Below are positions 1 to 8,665 of a stretch of 50,960 nucleotides of DNA, piece after piece. The translations under genes were made by a program, and so were the position numbers. How positions within the stretch are numbered: position 1 is the stretch's first letter; the number at the start of each line of letters is the position of its first letter. A model generated the notes under the pieces. The model did no database searches and was not told where the DNA came from. It was given only the letters and a program-made list of their open reading frames with translations. Source of the DNA: Runella sp. MFBS21 (GTDB lineage Bacteria; Bacteroidota; Bacteroidia; Cytophagales; Spirosomataceae); NCBI RefSeq assembly GCF_029433105.1, contig NZ_JARNTW010000031.1, forward strand, positions 1-50,960, in the 5' to 3' direction.

Positions 1-81
1 TCGATACAGTTCAATGACATGCCATCGAAAGGCACCTGTTTTGTACTTTTTCTTTAAATTAATAAAGCTGCTCACTTTCAT
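1..81 (-). CDS. Transposase N-terminal fragment (partial at window edge)
   Basis: An open frame starts with ATG at 81 on the minus strand, 41 bp inside the IS end, and runs off the window after 27 codons. It is basic (starting MKVSSFINLKKKYKTG) and identical to the fragment at the right edge. Its position just inside a repeated element end makes it the first part of a transposase or its OrfA. Too little is present to see a catalytic motif. Confidence 0.55.
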   Translation of the reverse strand, partial: MKVSSFINLKKKYKTGAFRWHVIELYR

Positions 82-122
82 AACTTTACACAATTTGTGT
101 CAAGCTATTTCAGGGATATACA
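1..122 (-). mobile_element. Insertion sequence end, left copy (truncated by window edge)
   Basis: This stretch is the exact reverse complement of 50835-50956, so the same element lies at both window edges in inverted orientation. The element boundary is taken as position 122, where identity stops. Read on the minus strand the element begins TGTATATCCCTGAAATAGC and has TTGACAC nearby, which resembles the TGT-starting ends of IS3/IS150-like or IS481-like elements. The family is not resolved because only the first 122 bp are present. Confidence 0.75.
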
Positions 123-161
123 GTTTGTTTTATAATTTACATTATGTTAAATAAAACATTT

Positions 162-197
162 AAAAATAAGGAGCAAGTTACCTTGCTCCTTATTTTT
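162..197 (-). terminator. Rho-independent terminator after the TPR gene
   Basis: A perfect 16-bp stem (162-177 with 182-197) with a 4-base loop is flanked by A and T runs, so it can work in both directions. It starts 1 bp after the stop codon of the TPR protein gene on the minus strand and also insulates that gene from the IS. Confidence 0.9.
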
Positions 198-198
198 G

Positions 199-1638
199 CT
201 ATTTTACTTCTTCACAAACAACTTTGTTTGTCTCAAAATCTTTCATTACTATTTCCAATTGCTTAAGGATTTCAACTACTTGTTCTTCCTCTTTAGCTGC
301 CTTCGCTTTTATGAAATAAGGCTCTGATTGCTTGAATTTACCACAAACTTTACCTTGAAGTGCTTTCCCTTTGGTATTGTAATCTTTCATATCCATGCTA
401 TCGATTTCTTTTTTCATCTCGACGGCTTCGTTAAAATAAAACACACCCATGTTGAAAAGTGCATCGTAATTGTTTGGATCAGCAGCCAAAGCTTTGTTAT
501 AAGCCTCTTTTTCGGCAGTACGAGCTAGAGTTAACTTTTGATTCAGTTCGGCGATTTTAGCACTTACATCCCCTAGCTTAGCGGCTTCTTCTTTTGCTTG
601 AGCTAGCTCCGTTTTTGCTTCTTCCCAAGCAGCTTTATTTTCCTTCAATTTGGTTTCAAGCTCTGCTTTTTGGCGCTTTAAGTCAGCGTTTTTAGGTTGC
701 TTTACAATTAGACCTGAAATACGTTTTACTTCATCATTAAAGACTTTCTCTGTCTCTTCTGCCTCTTTGATTTTCTTCTCAATTGGAGCTAATTTTTTAC
801 TAGACTCAGTCAGCTTACGAATCTCTGCGGCATGTTGAGTAGCTTCATTTCCATTTATAATACCCAAATTGAGCGCATACTGTGCATTTTTAGGCTCCAA
901 TTCGATGAGTTCTTTTAGAGCTACTTTCGCTTCTTCCAACCGTTGAGTATCAAGCAGTACATTAACACGCTCAGCTTTAAAAGCATTTTTACTTTCAGGC
1001 AAAACTTTCATACCTTTATCAAGTACCGCCAACGCCTTATCATTTTGCTTCTCCATACGATAGAGCTGCGCCAAAATTGCAAAGTTACCAGCATCCTTAC
1101 CGCCTTTATCGATATAGCTTTCCATCATCGTAGCAGCTACGTCGTTTTTGTTACTTTTCATGGCACTATAAGCGCCATACAAAGGCGCTAGCGTATCTTT
1201 GGGGTTTACTTCTTGCGCAACATTGAAAAACTTAATAGCACCGTCATAGTTTCCAATTTGAAATTTCTCGGCACCTTGTTTCACCAAAGACGTCCCGAGG
1301 TTGGTACCAGCATCATCTGTTCCACCAGTGAGGTATTTTTGAGCTTCTTTGGTCACTTTGCCAGGCTTAGCCGCATCCACTTCTACTGCTTTTTTGAAGG
1401 AGTCGTAGGCTACAAGAGCTGCACTTGAATCCATTTCTGTATAAAGACGCGCGATTTCATCATATAGCTTACCACGGTCGAGCCAAGTACTTGATTTGGC
1501 CATGGCCTTAGGATCCGTAATCGCTTTATCGCTTTTTTCTTTGTCCTTTTTTTTCTGCTCTAGCAATAGTTTGTCCACTTGCCCAAAGGCAGTGATTGCA
1601 AAAAAACTTAAAGCAGATGTTACAATCAACTTTTTCAT
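199..1638 (-). CDS. Exported TPR-repeat protein with central coiled coil
   Basis: This 479-residue protein is probably periplasmic. It begins with a signal peptide (MKKLIVTSALSFFAITAFGQ, cleavage near residue 19). An in-frame ATG 111 bp further upstream exists, but it would put 37 unlike residues before the signal peptide, so 1638 is preferred. Residues about 115-260 carry tetratricopeptide-like helical pairs (for example AEKFQIGNYDGAIKFFNVAQ). Residues about 270-378 are a highly charged Lys/Glu coiled coil. A last TPR (AYNKALAADPNNYDALFNMG) follows. TPR proteins usually scaffold protein complexes; no enzymatic domain is visible and the partner is unknown. It is followed directly by a strong terminator and preceded by gyrA in the same direction. 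Confidence 0.85.
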   Translation of the reverse strand: MKKLIVTSALSFFAITAFGQVDKLLLEQKKKDKEKSDKAITDPKAMAKSSTWLDRGKLYDEIARLYTEMDSSAALVAYDSFKKAVEVDAAKPGKVTKEAQKYLTGGTDDAGTNLGTSLVKQGAEKFQIGNYDGAIKFFNVAQEVNPKDTLAPLYGAYSAMKSNKNDVAATMMESYIDKGGKDAGNFAILAQLYRMEKQNDKALAVLDKGMKVLPESKNAFKAERVNVLLDTQRLEEAKVALKELIELEPKNAQYALNLGIINGNEATQHAAEIRKLTESSKKLAPIEKKIKEAEETEKVFNDEVKRISGLIVKQPKNADLKRQKAELETKLKENKAAWEEAKTELAQAKEEAAKLGDVSAKIAELNQKLTLARTAEKEAYNKALAADPNNYDALFNMGVFYFNEAVEMKKEIDSMDMKDYNTKGKALQGKVCGKFKQSEPYFIKAKAAKEEEQVVEILKQLEIVMKDFETNKVVCEEVK

Positions 1639-1803
1639 TTTGAGATAAGTTAGTATGATGTTAAAAATTTGTGCAAAAAACGGGATTTTGTGGGAGATAT
1701 TATGGATTTTTAGATTGTTGAGATTAATAAAAATTATGAAAGCTTTCATTACTAATAAATTACGTTCATAATTCTACTTATTTTTTCTCAACAATCTATT
1801 CCA

Positions 1804-4311
1804 TTAAATTTCGCTTGATGGCTCAGTTTGTGGGGTAGCCCCCTCCTCCCCTGCTTCTAGTTCTTCTTTTTCTATACGCGTCACGGAGGAGATTTCGTCT
1901 CCATCGGTGAGTTTAATGAGACGAACTCCTTGAGTATTGCGACCGGCGATTCTGATTTCTGAGACCGACATTCTAATCGCAATTCCTGATTTATTAATAA
2001 TCATCAAATCGTCACTTTCCACTACTTCTTTGATAGCGACTAGATTTCCTACTTTATCAGTAATGTTCAACGTAGTTACGCCCTTCGCTCCGCGATTGGT
2101 TACACGGTATTCTTCAATAGGCGAACGCTTCCCATAACCATTTTCAGAAACTACCAATAGCTGCTTATCTAAGCTACTTACACAAAGCATTCCAATCGCC
2201 TTATTGGTAGTGCCTTCTTCGCCTAAGTCAATTCCTTTTACGCCAGCGGCGGTACGTCCCATTGGGCGTACTCGACCTTCATGAAAACGAACCGCTTTTC
2301 CTTCTTTTGAGGCGATGATGATTTCGTTGTCGCCATTGGTAAGTGCCACGTCCAAAAGTCGATCACCTTCATTGATTGTAATAGCTGCAATTCCATTCGC
2401 ACGTGGACGTGAATAAGCCTCTAGCAACGTCTTCTTGATGGTTCCTTCTTCTGTACACATCACAATGTAGTTGTTATTGATATAATCTGCATTGCTCAGC
2501 GTGCGTACATTGATTACCGCTCTTACCTTATCTCCAGATTCAATATTAATCAAGTTTTGAATAGGTCTGCCTTTTGCTACTTTGCTTCCTTCTGGTATTT
2601 CATACACTTTTAACCAAAACAACTTACCATATTCTGTAAAAATAAGTAGGTAGTTGAGCATAGTAGCAGAGAAAAGGTGTTCGGTAAAGTCATCATCTTT
2701 GGTCGTAACGCCTCTTGATCCGACTCCTCCCCTGCCCTGTGTACGGTATTCGCCCAGGGGTGTGCGTTTGATATATCCTTGATGCGAAATTGTAATGAGC
2801 ATTTCTTCATCCGCAATCATGTCTTCATCAGCAAACTCCTCGGCAGCGTATTCAATCTTTGAACGTCGCTCATCGCCATAGCGCGCCCTTAAATCGACCA
2901 ATTCATCTTTAATGATTTGGAATTTTCGGGCTTCATTAGCAAGAATATCCTTCAAATCCTCAATCAATTTCATGAGGTCTTGGTATTCCTGAACGATTTT
3001 ATCACGCTCCATACCCGTCAATCGCTGCAAACGCATATCCAAAATCGCGCGCGCTTGCACTTCGCTGAGGCCAAATTGTTCGATGAGGCCATTACGAGCT
3101 GTTTCTGGGTCTCTTGCACTGCGAATAAGCGAGATTACGGCGTCTAAGTTATCAAGTGCAATCAAAAGCCCTTCCAAGATATGCGCTCTTTTCTCGGCTT
3201 CTTTTAGGTCGTATTGTGTGCGGCGTGTGACCACTTCCAACCGATGCTCCACATAATACTTAATGAGGTCTTTTAAATTCAACATTGCAGGTCGCCCTTT
3301 AACCAAGGCGACATTGTTGATACTAAACGACGATTGGAGTGGTGTATACTTATAAAGGTGATTTAAGACAATATTGGGGATACTATCTTTTTTGAGCTCA
3401 AATACAATCCTTATCCCCTCACGATCTGACTCATCTCTGATAGCCGATATTCCTTCTAGCTTTTTATCGTTAACCATATCAGCGATGCGTTTGATCATCT
3501 CTGCTTTGTTAACCATGTAAGGAATTTCGGTAATCACTATTTGGTCACGGCCAGTGCGGGTTTGCTCAAAATTAGCCACCGCTCGCATAATAACCCGGCC
3601 ACGTCCAGTTTCGTAGGCAGCTCTTACTCCTTGATACCCATATATAATCCCCCCCGTAGGAAAATCAGGGGCTTTGATATATTGTATGAGTTCTTGGATC
3701 GTAATATCATTATTTTCAAGATAGGCGATGGTCCCGTCGATTACTTCTGTCAGGTTATGAGGTGCCATGTTGGTTGCCATCCCTACGGCAATACCCGATG
3801 AGCCATTGAGCAATAAATTGGGCAGTTTGGCGGGTAAAACGGTAGGTTCTTCGTCCGAGTCGTCGTAGTTGGGCTGGAAGTTAACCGTGTCTTTATTAAT
3901 ATCGGTCAACATTTCTTCGGCAATACGTTTTAGGCGAGACTCTGTATAACGCATCGCTGCAGGCGAGTCACCATCCAACGACCCAAAGTTTCCTTGCCCA
4001 TCAACCAGCGTGTAGCGCATCGACCATGGCTGAGCCAGACGTACCATGGTATCATAAATAGAGGCATCACCATGAGGGTGGTATTTAGCCATCACGTCTC
4101 CAACGGTACGGGCTGATTTTTTGTAGGGACGATTATGCAAAAAGCCCGATTCGTACATCGTATAAAGCACCCGACGGTGCACAGGCTTTAGTCCATCACG
4201 GGCATCCGGAAGCGCACGCGAGATGATAACCGACATTGAGTAGTCAATATAGGCCGTCCGCATCTCTTCCTCAATGTTAATGGGGATAATGTTGCTGGTG
4301 TTTTCTGACAT
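1804..4311 (-). CDS. gyrA: DNA gyrase subunit A
   Basis: This is the 835-residue breakage-reunion subunit of gyrase, which introduces negative supercoils together with GyrB (not in this window). The start at 4311 ([17 protein letters not shown]) puts the catalytic tyrosine at residue 122 ([10 protein letters not shown]), the same number as in E. coli. An ATG two codons earlier is possible. The winged-helix and tower core spans about 10-500. A GyrA-box-like sequence (QGRGGVG) is at about 525-531, followed by the six-bladed beta-pinwheel DNA-wrapping domain, which separates it from ParC. The quinolone region reads [10 protein letters not shown], with Ala at the Ser83-equivalent position and Ser at 84, as in mycobacteria. 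The C-terminal tail is short and acidic. Confidence 0.98.
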   Translation of the reverse strand: MSENTSNIIPINIEEEMRTAYIDYSMSVIISRALPDARDGLKPVHRRVLYTMYESGFLHNRPYKKSARTVGDVMAKYHPHGDASIYDTMVRLAQPWSMRYTLVDGQGNFGSLDGDSPAAMRYTESRLKRIAEEMLTDINKDTVNFQPNYDDSDEEPTVLPAKLPNLLLNGSSGIAVGMATNMAPHNLTEVIDGTIAYLENNDITIQELIQYIKAPDFPTGGIIYGYQGVRAAYETGRGRVIMRAVANFEQTRTGRDQIVITEIPYMVNKAEMIKRIADMVNDKKLEGISAIRDESDREGIRIVFELKKDSIPNIVLNHLYKYTPLQSSFSINNVALVKGRPAMLNLKDLIKYYVEHRLEVVTRRTQYDLKEAEKRAHILEGLLIALDNLDAVISLIRSARDPETARNGLIEQFGLSEVQARAILDMRLQRLTGMERDKIVQEYQDLMKLIEDLKDILANEARKFQIIKDELVDLRARYGDERRSKIEYAAEEFADEDMIADEEMLITISHQGYIKRTPLGEYRTQGRGGVGSRGVTTKDDDFTEHLFSATMLNYLLIFTEYGKLFWLKVYEIPEGSKVAKGRPIQNLINIESGDKVRAVINVRTLSNADYINNNYIVMCTEEGTIKKTLLEAYSRPRANGIAAITINEGDRLLDVALTNGDNEIIIASKEGKAVRFHEGRVRPMGRTAAGVKGIDLGEEGTTNKAIGMLCVSSLDKQLLVVSENGYGKRSPIEEYRVTNRGAKGVTTLNITDKVGNLVAIKEVVESDDLMIINKSGIAIRMSVSEIRIAGRNTQGVRLIKLTDGDEISSVTRIEKEELEAGEEGATPQTEPSSEI

Positions 4312-4335
4312 AAACAAAAATTAAATGCTTTTGTA

Positions 4336-4366
4336 CAAAAATACACCAAATACTTCATAAAGGCAA
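4336..4366 (-). promoter_or_regulatory. Bacteroidota-type promoter of gyrA
   Basis: On the minus strand the -7 element TATTTTTG (plus-strand 4336-4343) matches TAnnTTTG, and a TTG within TTTTGCC lies 20 bp upstream (plus-strand CAA at 4364-4366). This is close to the TTG-N19-TAnnTTTG consensus known for the Bacteroidota primary sigma factor. The predicted start of transcription is about 20 nt before the gyrA ATG. Confidence 0.65.
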
Positions 4367-4368
4367 AA

Positions 4369-4593
4369 TTAGGCCTTCTTACGCCGCTTTTCGTTGGCTT
4401 GGTCACGTTTTTCAGCGGCAGTTCTCGGTCGTCCAAAAAAATAAGGCTTTGGAAAGGTACCTCGCCCTCGCACAATAGGTCCCCCGTGGCTATGTTCGTG
4501 ACGAACTTTACAACCTTTAATAGGGCATTGACGATACCAGCATCCTCCCAGACCCATCCCCAAGAAAATCAGTAGCAGTAATTTTTTAAACAT
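4369..4593 (-). CDS. Small predicted lipoprotein, basic C-terminus
   Basis: This is a 74-residue protein. The start at 4593 gives a clean lipoprotein signal: MFKKLLLLIFLGMGLGGC, with the lipidated cysteine at residue 18. An upstream ATG at 4647 would bury the signal and is rejected. The mature part is Cys/His-rich at first (WYRQCPIKGCKVRHEHSHGG) and ends in a strongly basic Arg/Lys tail. The Cys and His cluster could bind metal, but this is inference. It sits between tRNA-Thr and gyrA in the same direction, and the gyrA promoter lies immediately after its stop. No family is recognised. Confidence 0.7.
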   Translation of the reverse strand: MFKKLLLLIFLGMGLGGCWYRQCPIKGCKVRHEHSHGGPIVRGRGTFPKPYFFGRPRTAAEKRDQANEKRRKKA

Positions 4594-4695
4594 AACAATA
4601 ATGGGTAGGAATACACTTTTATTTTTTATAACGGCTACATCATTCAATTTATTGGTTTGTGAAGACGCTACTTATAGAGGTTAGGCTATAAAAGC

Positions 4696-4724
4696 AAAAA
4701 ACCTGACAGAAATTGTCAGGTTTT
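4696..4724 (-). terminator. Terminator of the tRNA-Thr transcript
   Basis: A perfect 8-bp stem (ACCTGACA / TGTCAGGT, 5-base loop) is followed on the minus strand by a T6 run. It lies 2 nt after the CCA end of the tRNA and so ends the tRNA transcript before the small lipoprotein gene. Confidence 0.85.
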
Positions 4725-4726
4725 CT

Positions 4727-4802
4727 TGGAGCCCCCAGCCGGGATCAAACCAGCGACCTACTGATTACAAGTCAGTTGCTCTATCAGCTGAGCTATGGAG
4801 GC
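4727..4802 (-). tRNA. tRNA-Thr (anticodon TGT)
   Basis: On the minus strand the 76-nt cloverleaf starts GCCTCCATAGCTCAGC. The acceptor arms GCCTCCA and TGGGGGC pair with one G-T pair. The anticodon stem ACTGA/TCAGT encloses the loop CTTGTAA, giving anticodon TGT (Thr). The T-arm contains GGTTTGATCCC. The CCA end is encoded after discriminator T. Confidence 0.96.
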
Positions 4803-4880
4803 GTTCCGTATTTTGGTGATGCAAAGGTACGTGTTTAGTTTATATCACGCAAGCTTTCTAGCAAAAAAATTACAACTTTT

Positions 4881-6758
4881 TTAGAGTGCTTCACGCAAAA
4901 TTTTCAGTTGATGCTTTAAATCAGCAAGTTGCTTTTGAGCTACTATAATTTTTTTCTCAAATTCTGCACGCACTTTTTCTCCATTTTTGGAGCGGCCAAA
5001 GAATTCGATATTATTTTGCCATATAGTCAAATCATTTTCGATTTGAGTCATTTTACGGCGAATATCCCCTTCTTTACGCTGCAAGCTACGAATTGATTCG
5101 CCGTCGGTAGCCATAGCTACTTCATTTTCCAAAATCACCTGCTCTTTTTCTTTAGTAGAGAGCTTCCCGATGGCACTTACATAGGAATTGACGGCATCAA
5201 TGTAGCGTTTGTTGATACTTTGCATATCTTTTTTGGGCACAAAACCTACACTCGACCATTCTGCCTTAAAGGCATTCAGATCATTGAGATTGGCTTCACC
5301 TGGTTTAGCGCCTGCTTCTATTTTGGCACAAATGGCTTGTTTTTTAGCCAAGTTTTCAACAAACTCTTTCTCAACTTCTGAATTTTTAGCGCGTTTGCGA
5401 TCAAAGTAAGCATCACAGGCCTTCTTGAATCTATCAAAGATAGAATCTTTAAATTTCTCTGGTACTTGCCCGATTTGTTTCCATTGCTTTTGTAGCGCAA
5501 TTACTTTATCCGTATTCGACGAGTTATCTTCGCCCGTTGCCAAGATAGCTTCAACGGCTTCACAAAGCTCGGTTTTCAGTTTGAGATTTTGCTCTCTCTT
5601 AGCCTCCAATTGACGGAAAAACTCTCCTTTGTTATGGAAGAATGTTTTTAAGGTAGCCCAGAATTTTTTGCTTAACTCACGTCCTTCTTCACGTAGCATT
5701 TGTCCTTTGGCACTTACCCATTGCTCTTGAAGTGCGACTACCTCTTTGGTCTTGTCATTCCATTCATTGATACTATTGGAATTGAAAGACGTATAGGGTA
5801 CTAAGGTCTCATATATCTTCGATTTGATTTCGTAGTTTTGAGCTAGTACTTGTTTTTGCTCTTCTGATTGGGCTCTACGAGCATCATAGAGAGAATCAAG
5901 CGCCGTTTTCATGCGTTGCCACAGCAACTCTTGTTCTGCTTTGGGGCCGGGTCCGATGTGCTTATATTCCTCAAACAAGCTATTAGCTTCTTCGAGCGCA
6001 GCTTTACCTAGTGACTTTTCCTTGAGATTCTCAGCGATAGCTTCTACCTTCTCTACCAGCTCAGCCTTCAACTGAAGGTTTTTTTTGCGGTCTAGCTCTT
6101 TAAGTTCAAAATAGATATTTCTGTTGCTGTAATATCTATCAATAAGTGCATGATAAGTGGCCCACAAGGTACTATTATGTGGAGAGGCTATATTGCCCGC
6201 AGCTTTCCATTCATCCTGAATTTTCTTAAACTCTTGCCAGCTAGTACCTGGATTTTTGGTATTGACTTCGTCGGCGTCCACTAGTTCTCTCAAGCGTTGA
6301 AGTAGCTGTGTTTTAAGGGCGAAGTTTTTATCTTTAGATTTTTCTAAATCTTGAAAATAATGATTTTTAATGTCCTTGATTTGACGATACAGCGTCTCAA
6401 AGCGCTGCGTCAAGTCATCGGGCTTGAATTCAAATCCGTCTTCTGAGTCATTTTCAGCAACAAACCGTTGCAATGCTTCCTCCCGTTCGGATTTTTTTAT
6501 TTGGTCAAAAAAGACCTTTGCCTCCTTTAGGACTTCATCTACCCGTTTAAAATCACCAGGCTTGGCATTTTCATTTTTTGCAATTGCCAATTGGCTTTCC
6601 AACAAGTTTACAAAGCCGTTTTTGTCTAGTTGACTATAGTCAACTGACTGTTCCTCAACCACTTCAAAATCTTCCATGGCATCGACACTCTGTTGAGTGA
6701 GTTGTTCGCTTTCGCTTAGTTCTGCTCCGTCGTTAATCATCGTAAATGTGCTAGTCAT
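4881..6758 (-). CDS. DUF349 domain-repeat protein
   Basis: This 625-residue, almost wholly helical, Lys/Glu-rich protein has at least five tandem DUF349 units. Each is marked by a tryptophan motif such as WQEFKKIQDEWKAAG, VIALQKQWKQIGQVPEKFKD and LNAFKAEWSSVGFVPKKDMQ, spread over about residues 130-560. The family is common in Bacteroidota and in actinobacteria and has no firmly established biochemical role. No signal peptide is present, so it is cytoplasmic. A -7 promoter element lies only 12 bp before the ATG at 6758, so the ATG six codons later (6740, MINDGAELSE) may be the real start. It is divergent from pdxH. Confidence 0.9.
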   Translation of the reverse strand: MTSTFTMINDGAELSESEQLTQQSVDAMEDFEVVEEQSVDYSQLDKNGFVNLLESQLAIAKNENAKPGDFKRVDEVLKEAKVFFDQIKKSEREEALQRFVAENDSEDGFEFKPDDLTQRFETLYRQIKDIKNHYFQDLEKSKDKNFALKTQLLQRLRELVDADEVNTKNPGTSWQEFKKIQDEWKAAGNIASPHNSTLWATYHALIDRYYSNRNIYFELKELDRKKNLQLKAELVEKVEAIAENLKEKSLGKAALEEANSLFEEYKHIGPGPKAEQELLWQRMKTALDSLYDARRAQSEEQKQVLAQNYEIKSKIYETLVPYTSFNSNSINEWNDKTKEVVALQEQWVSAKGQMLREEGRELSKKFWATLKTFFHNKGEFFRQLEAKREQNLKLKTELCEAVEAILATGEDNSSNTDKVIALQKQWKQIGQVPEKFKDSIFDRFKKACDAYFDRKRAKNSEVEKEFVENLAKKQAICAKIEAGAKPGEANLNDLNAFKAEWSSVGFVPKKDMQSINKRYIDAVNSYVSAIGKLSTKEKEQVILENEVAMATDGESIRSLQRKEGDIRRKMTQIENDLTIWQNNIEFFGRSKNGEKVRAEFEKKIIVAQKQLADLKHQLKILREAL

Positions 6759-6770
6759 CGCTTAGATTTG

Positions 6771-6778
6771 CAAAAATA
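6771..6778 (-). promoter_or_regulatory. -7 promoter element of the DUF349 gene
   Basis: The minus-strand sequence TATTTTTG(C) matches the Bacteroidota TAnnTTTG element, 12 bp before the ATG at 6758. The implied 5' untranslated leader is only a few bases long, which favours the next ATG at 6740 as start. No good -33 TTG was found at the usual spacing. Confidence 0.45.
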
Positions 6779-6840
6779 ATAAATATAGCCGTTTTTCGGT
6801 GTTTAAAATAGGTTTTTAGTTTTTCAAAAAAAATATACGT

Positions 6841-7485
6841 ATGCCAACCTCCAAAATTGCAGACCTTCGAAAAGATTATTCATTAAACGGATTTTCGGAA
6901 CAAGATGTTTTAGAAAACCCGATTGACCAGTTTAAAAGATGGTTTGACGAAGCTCTAAACGCCCAAGTGATTGAGCCTAACGCTATGCACCTAAGTACCG
7001 TGGATAGTGAAGGGCAACCTCACGGCCGTATTGTTTTATTGAAAGAGGTATACAATTCTAGTTTTGTTTTTTATACCAATTATAATAGCAATAAAAGTGC
7101 CGATTTAGAAAAAAATCCCCTTGCCTCACTCACCTTTTGGTGGGCCGAACTAGAAAGACAAGTACGGATTTTGGGTAAAGTCGAAAAAGTAAGTGATGCG
7201 GAGTCTGACGCTTACTTTGCCATTCGGCCGCGAGGAAGTCAGATAGGAGCTTGGGTATCTGACCAAAGTAAAGTAATAGAAAGCCGAGATGTATTGAATC
7301 AAAAACTTGCTTTTTATGAGGCGAAGTTTGCTAATATTTCCATTCCTAGACCTCCTCATTGGGGTGGCTATCGTCTGATTCCCAGCGAGATAGAATTTTG
7401 GCAAGGACGCCCTAGCCGACTCCATGATCGGATCAGATACCAATCCCACGAGCAAAATTGGAAATTCGAACGTTTATCTCCTTAA
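6841..7485 (+). CDS. pdxH: Pyridoxamine 5'-phosphate oxidase
   Basis: This is a 214-residue FMN-dependent oxidase that converts pyridoxine or pyridoxamine 5'-phosphate to pyridoxal 5'-phosphate in vitamin B6 synthesis and salvage. The flavin split-barrel is seen from residue 45 (MHLSTVDSEGQPHGRIVLLK). The FMN-binding segment (FYTNYNSNKSADL) follows, then the typical RPRGSQIGAWVSDQS segment. The C-terminal signature ends IEFWQGRPSRLHDRIRY...WKFERLSP. Length and order match the family. It stands alone, divergent from the DUF349 gene. PLP made here would serve AlaA further along the window, but that is not a regulatory link. Confidence 0.97.
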   Translation: MPTSKIADLRKDYSLNGFSEQDVLENPIDQFKRWFDEALNAQVIEPNAMHLSTVDSEGQPHGRIVLLKEVYNSSFVFYTNYNSNKSADLEKNPLASLTFWWAELERQVRILGKVEKVSDAESDAYFAIRPRGSQIGAWVSDQSKVIESRDVLNQKLAFYEAKFANISIPRPPHWGGYRLIPSEIEFWQGRPSRLHDRIRYQSHEQNWKFERLSP

Positions 7486-7646
7486 ATAAGACCAAAGCCT
7501 TCTAAGTCTCTTCCTCAAACAATCCGTCTTCAATCACGGTTAAAGTTTTTGAAGTCGACTACTTGTATTCTTGTTTTAATCAGTATATTATTACCAAATT
7601 ACCCGCAATCATACCCTACTTTCAACTTATATATTTACTTAAAATT

Positions 7647-8585
7647 ATGTTTAACAAAAATCCCAATAGTCTAACCCGTATCGGAGTATTTTATGACGGC
7701 AACTATTTTTTGCATGTAAGTAATTACTATAATTACACTCACGAACGTCGCAGTCGAATTAGTATCAATGGCCTTCACGATTTTGTCAGACAAAAAGTAG
7801 CCGAATTAGAAAATAGCGAAACTAGATTATGTCAAATTGTTGATGCTCATTATTTTCGGGGGCGCCTCACCGCAGGCGAAGCTAGCCAAAGAGGAGATTT
7901 ACTGTATTATGAACGCGTTTTTGACGATATCTTAATGTCAGAAGGTGTCACTACTCATTATCTTCCAGTAAGAAGCTCACTTGGAAAAAAATACGAAAAA
8001 GGAATTGACGTTTGGCTTGCACTCGAAGCTTTTGAAATGGCTTTTTACAAGCGTTTTGATGTGTTGGTACTGATTGCAGCTGATGGCGATTATGTACCTC
8101 TTGTTCGGAAACTTAATACTCTAGGGACTCGTGTCATGGTATTAGGTTGGGATTTTGAATATACCGACGAGGATGGTAGCAGATTTTATACGCGCACTTC
8201 TCAAGACCTGTTAGCCGAAGTAACCTACCCTGTTGCGATGCAAGATGTCATTAATGGTCGCGATGAAGCACTTACTAATCAACTATTTGTACCCAGAAAC
8301 AAAGGAAAGATATTTACTAAACAAGGAGAAGTAGCTTCCGAAAACACCTCAGAGGTCTCGCCCGATACTGACTTAACGGGCGACCACCGTAAAGAAAGTT
8401 ATATTTTATCTTTAAAAGAAGGTTTTGGATTTATAAAGTATCCTCCCAACAACGTATTCTTCCATTATACAAGTCTTCGTGATTATGATTTCAATGACTT
8501 ACTCATTGGTGATCGGGTACAATTCACCCTCGAAGAAAAAGAAGGCGGCAGAGCAGTTGGGTATGATGTAGTGGTTTTACAGTAG
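7647..8585 (+). CDS. NYN-domain putative RNase fused to a cold-shock-like domain
   Basis: This is a 312-residue cytoplasmic protein. The start at 7647 (MFNKNPNSLTRIGVFYDGNYF) places the NYN domain at the N-terminus, as in LabA/DUF88 proteins; the upstream ATG at 7563 adds 28 unrelated hydrophobic residues. The NYN (PIN-like) fold shows the acidic positions expected of a metal-dependent nuclease: FYDGNYF, KGIDVWLALEAFEMA and VLIAADGDYVPLVRKL. Residues 249-312 form an OB-fold of the cold-shock type, with RNP1-like GFGFIKY and RNP2-like VFFHYTSL. The combination suggests RNA binding and cleavage (inference). A bidirectional terminator follows. Confidence 0.85.
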   Translation: MFNKNPNSLTRIGVFYDGNYFLHVSNYYNYTHERRSRISINGLHDFVRQKVAELENSETRLCQIVDAHYFRGRLTAGEASQRGDLLYYERVFDDILMSEGVTTHYLPVRSSLGKKYEKGIDVWLALEAFEMAFYKRFDVLVLIAADGDYVPLVRKLNTLGTRVMVLGWDFEYTDEDGSRFYTRTSQDLLAEVTYPVAMQDVINGRDEALTNQLFVPRNKGKIFTKQGEVASENTSEVSPDTDLTGDHRKESYILSLKEGFGFIKYPPNNVFFHYTSLRDYDFNDLLIGDRVQFTLEEKEGGRAVGYDVVVLQ

Positions 8586-8603
8586 TACTTTTAATTTTAT
8601 ATC

Positions 8604-8640
8604 AAAAACCTCCCTTGAGTTGCCTCTTAGGGAGGTTTTT
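8604..8640. terminator. Bidirectional terminator between convergent genes
   Basis: The stem AAAAACCTCCCT (8604-8615) pairs with AGGGAGGTTTTT (8629-8640), with a 13-base loop. A and T runs on both sides let it serve the NYN gene on the plus strand and the epimerase gene on the minus strand. Confidence 0.9.
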
Positions 8641-8665
8641 GTATTTAGCCCCCCACTCTTTTCAC

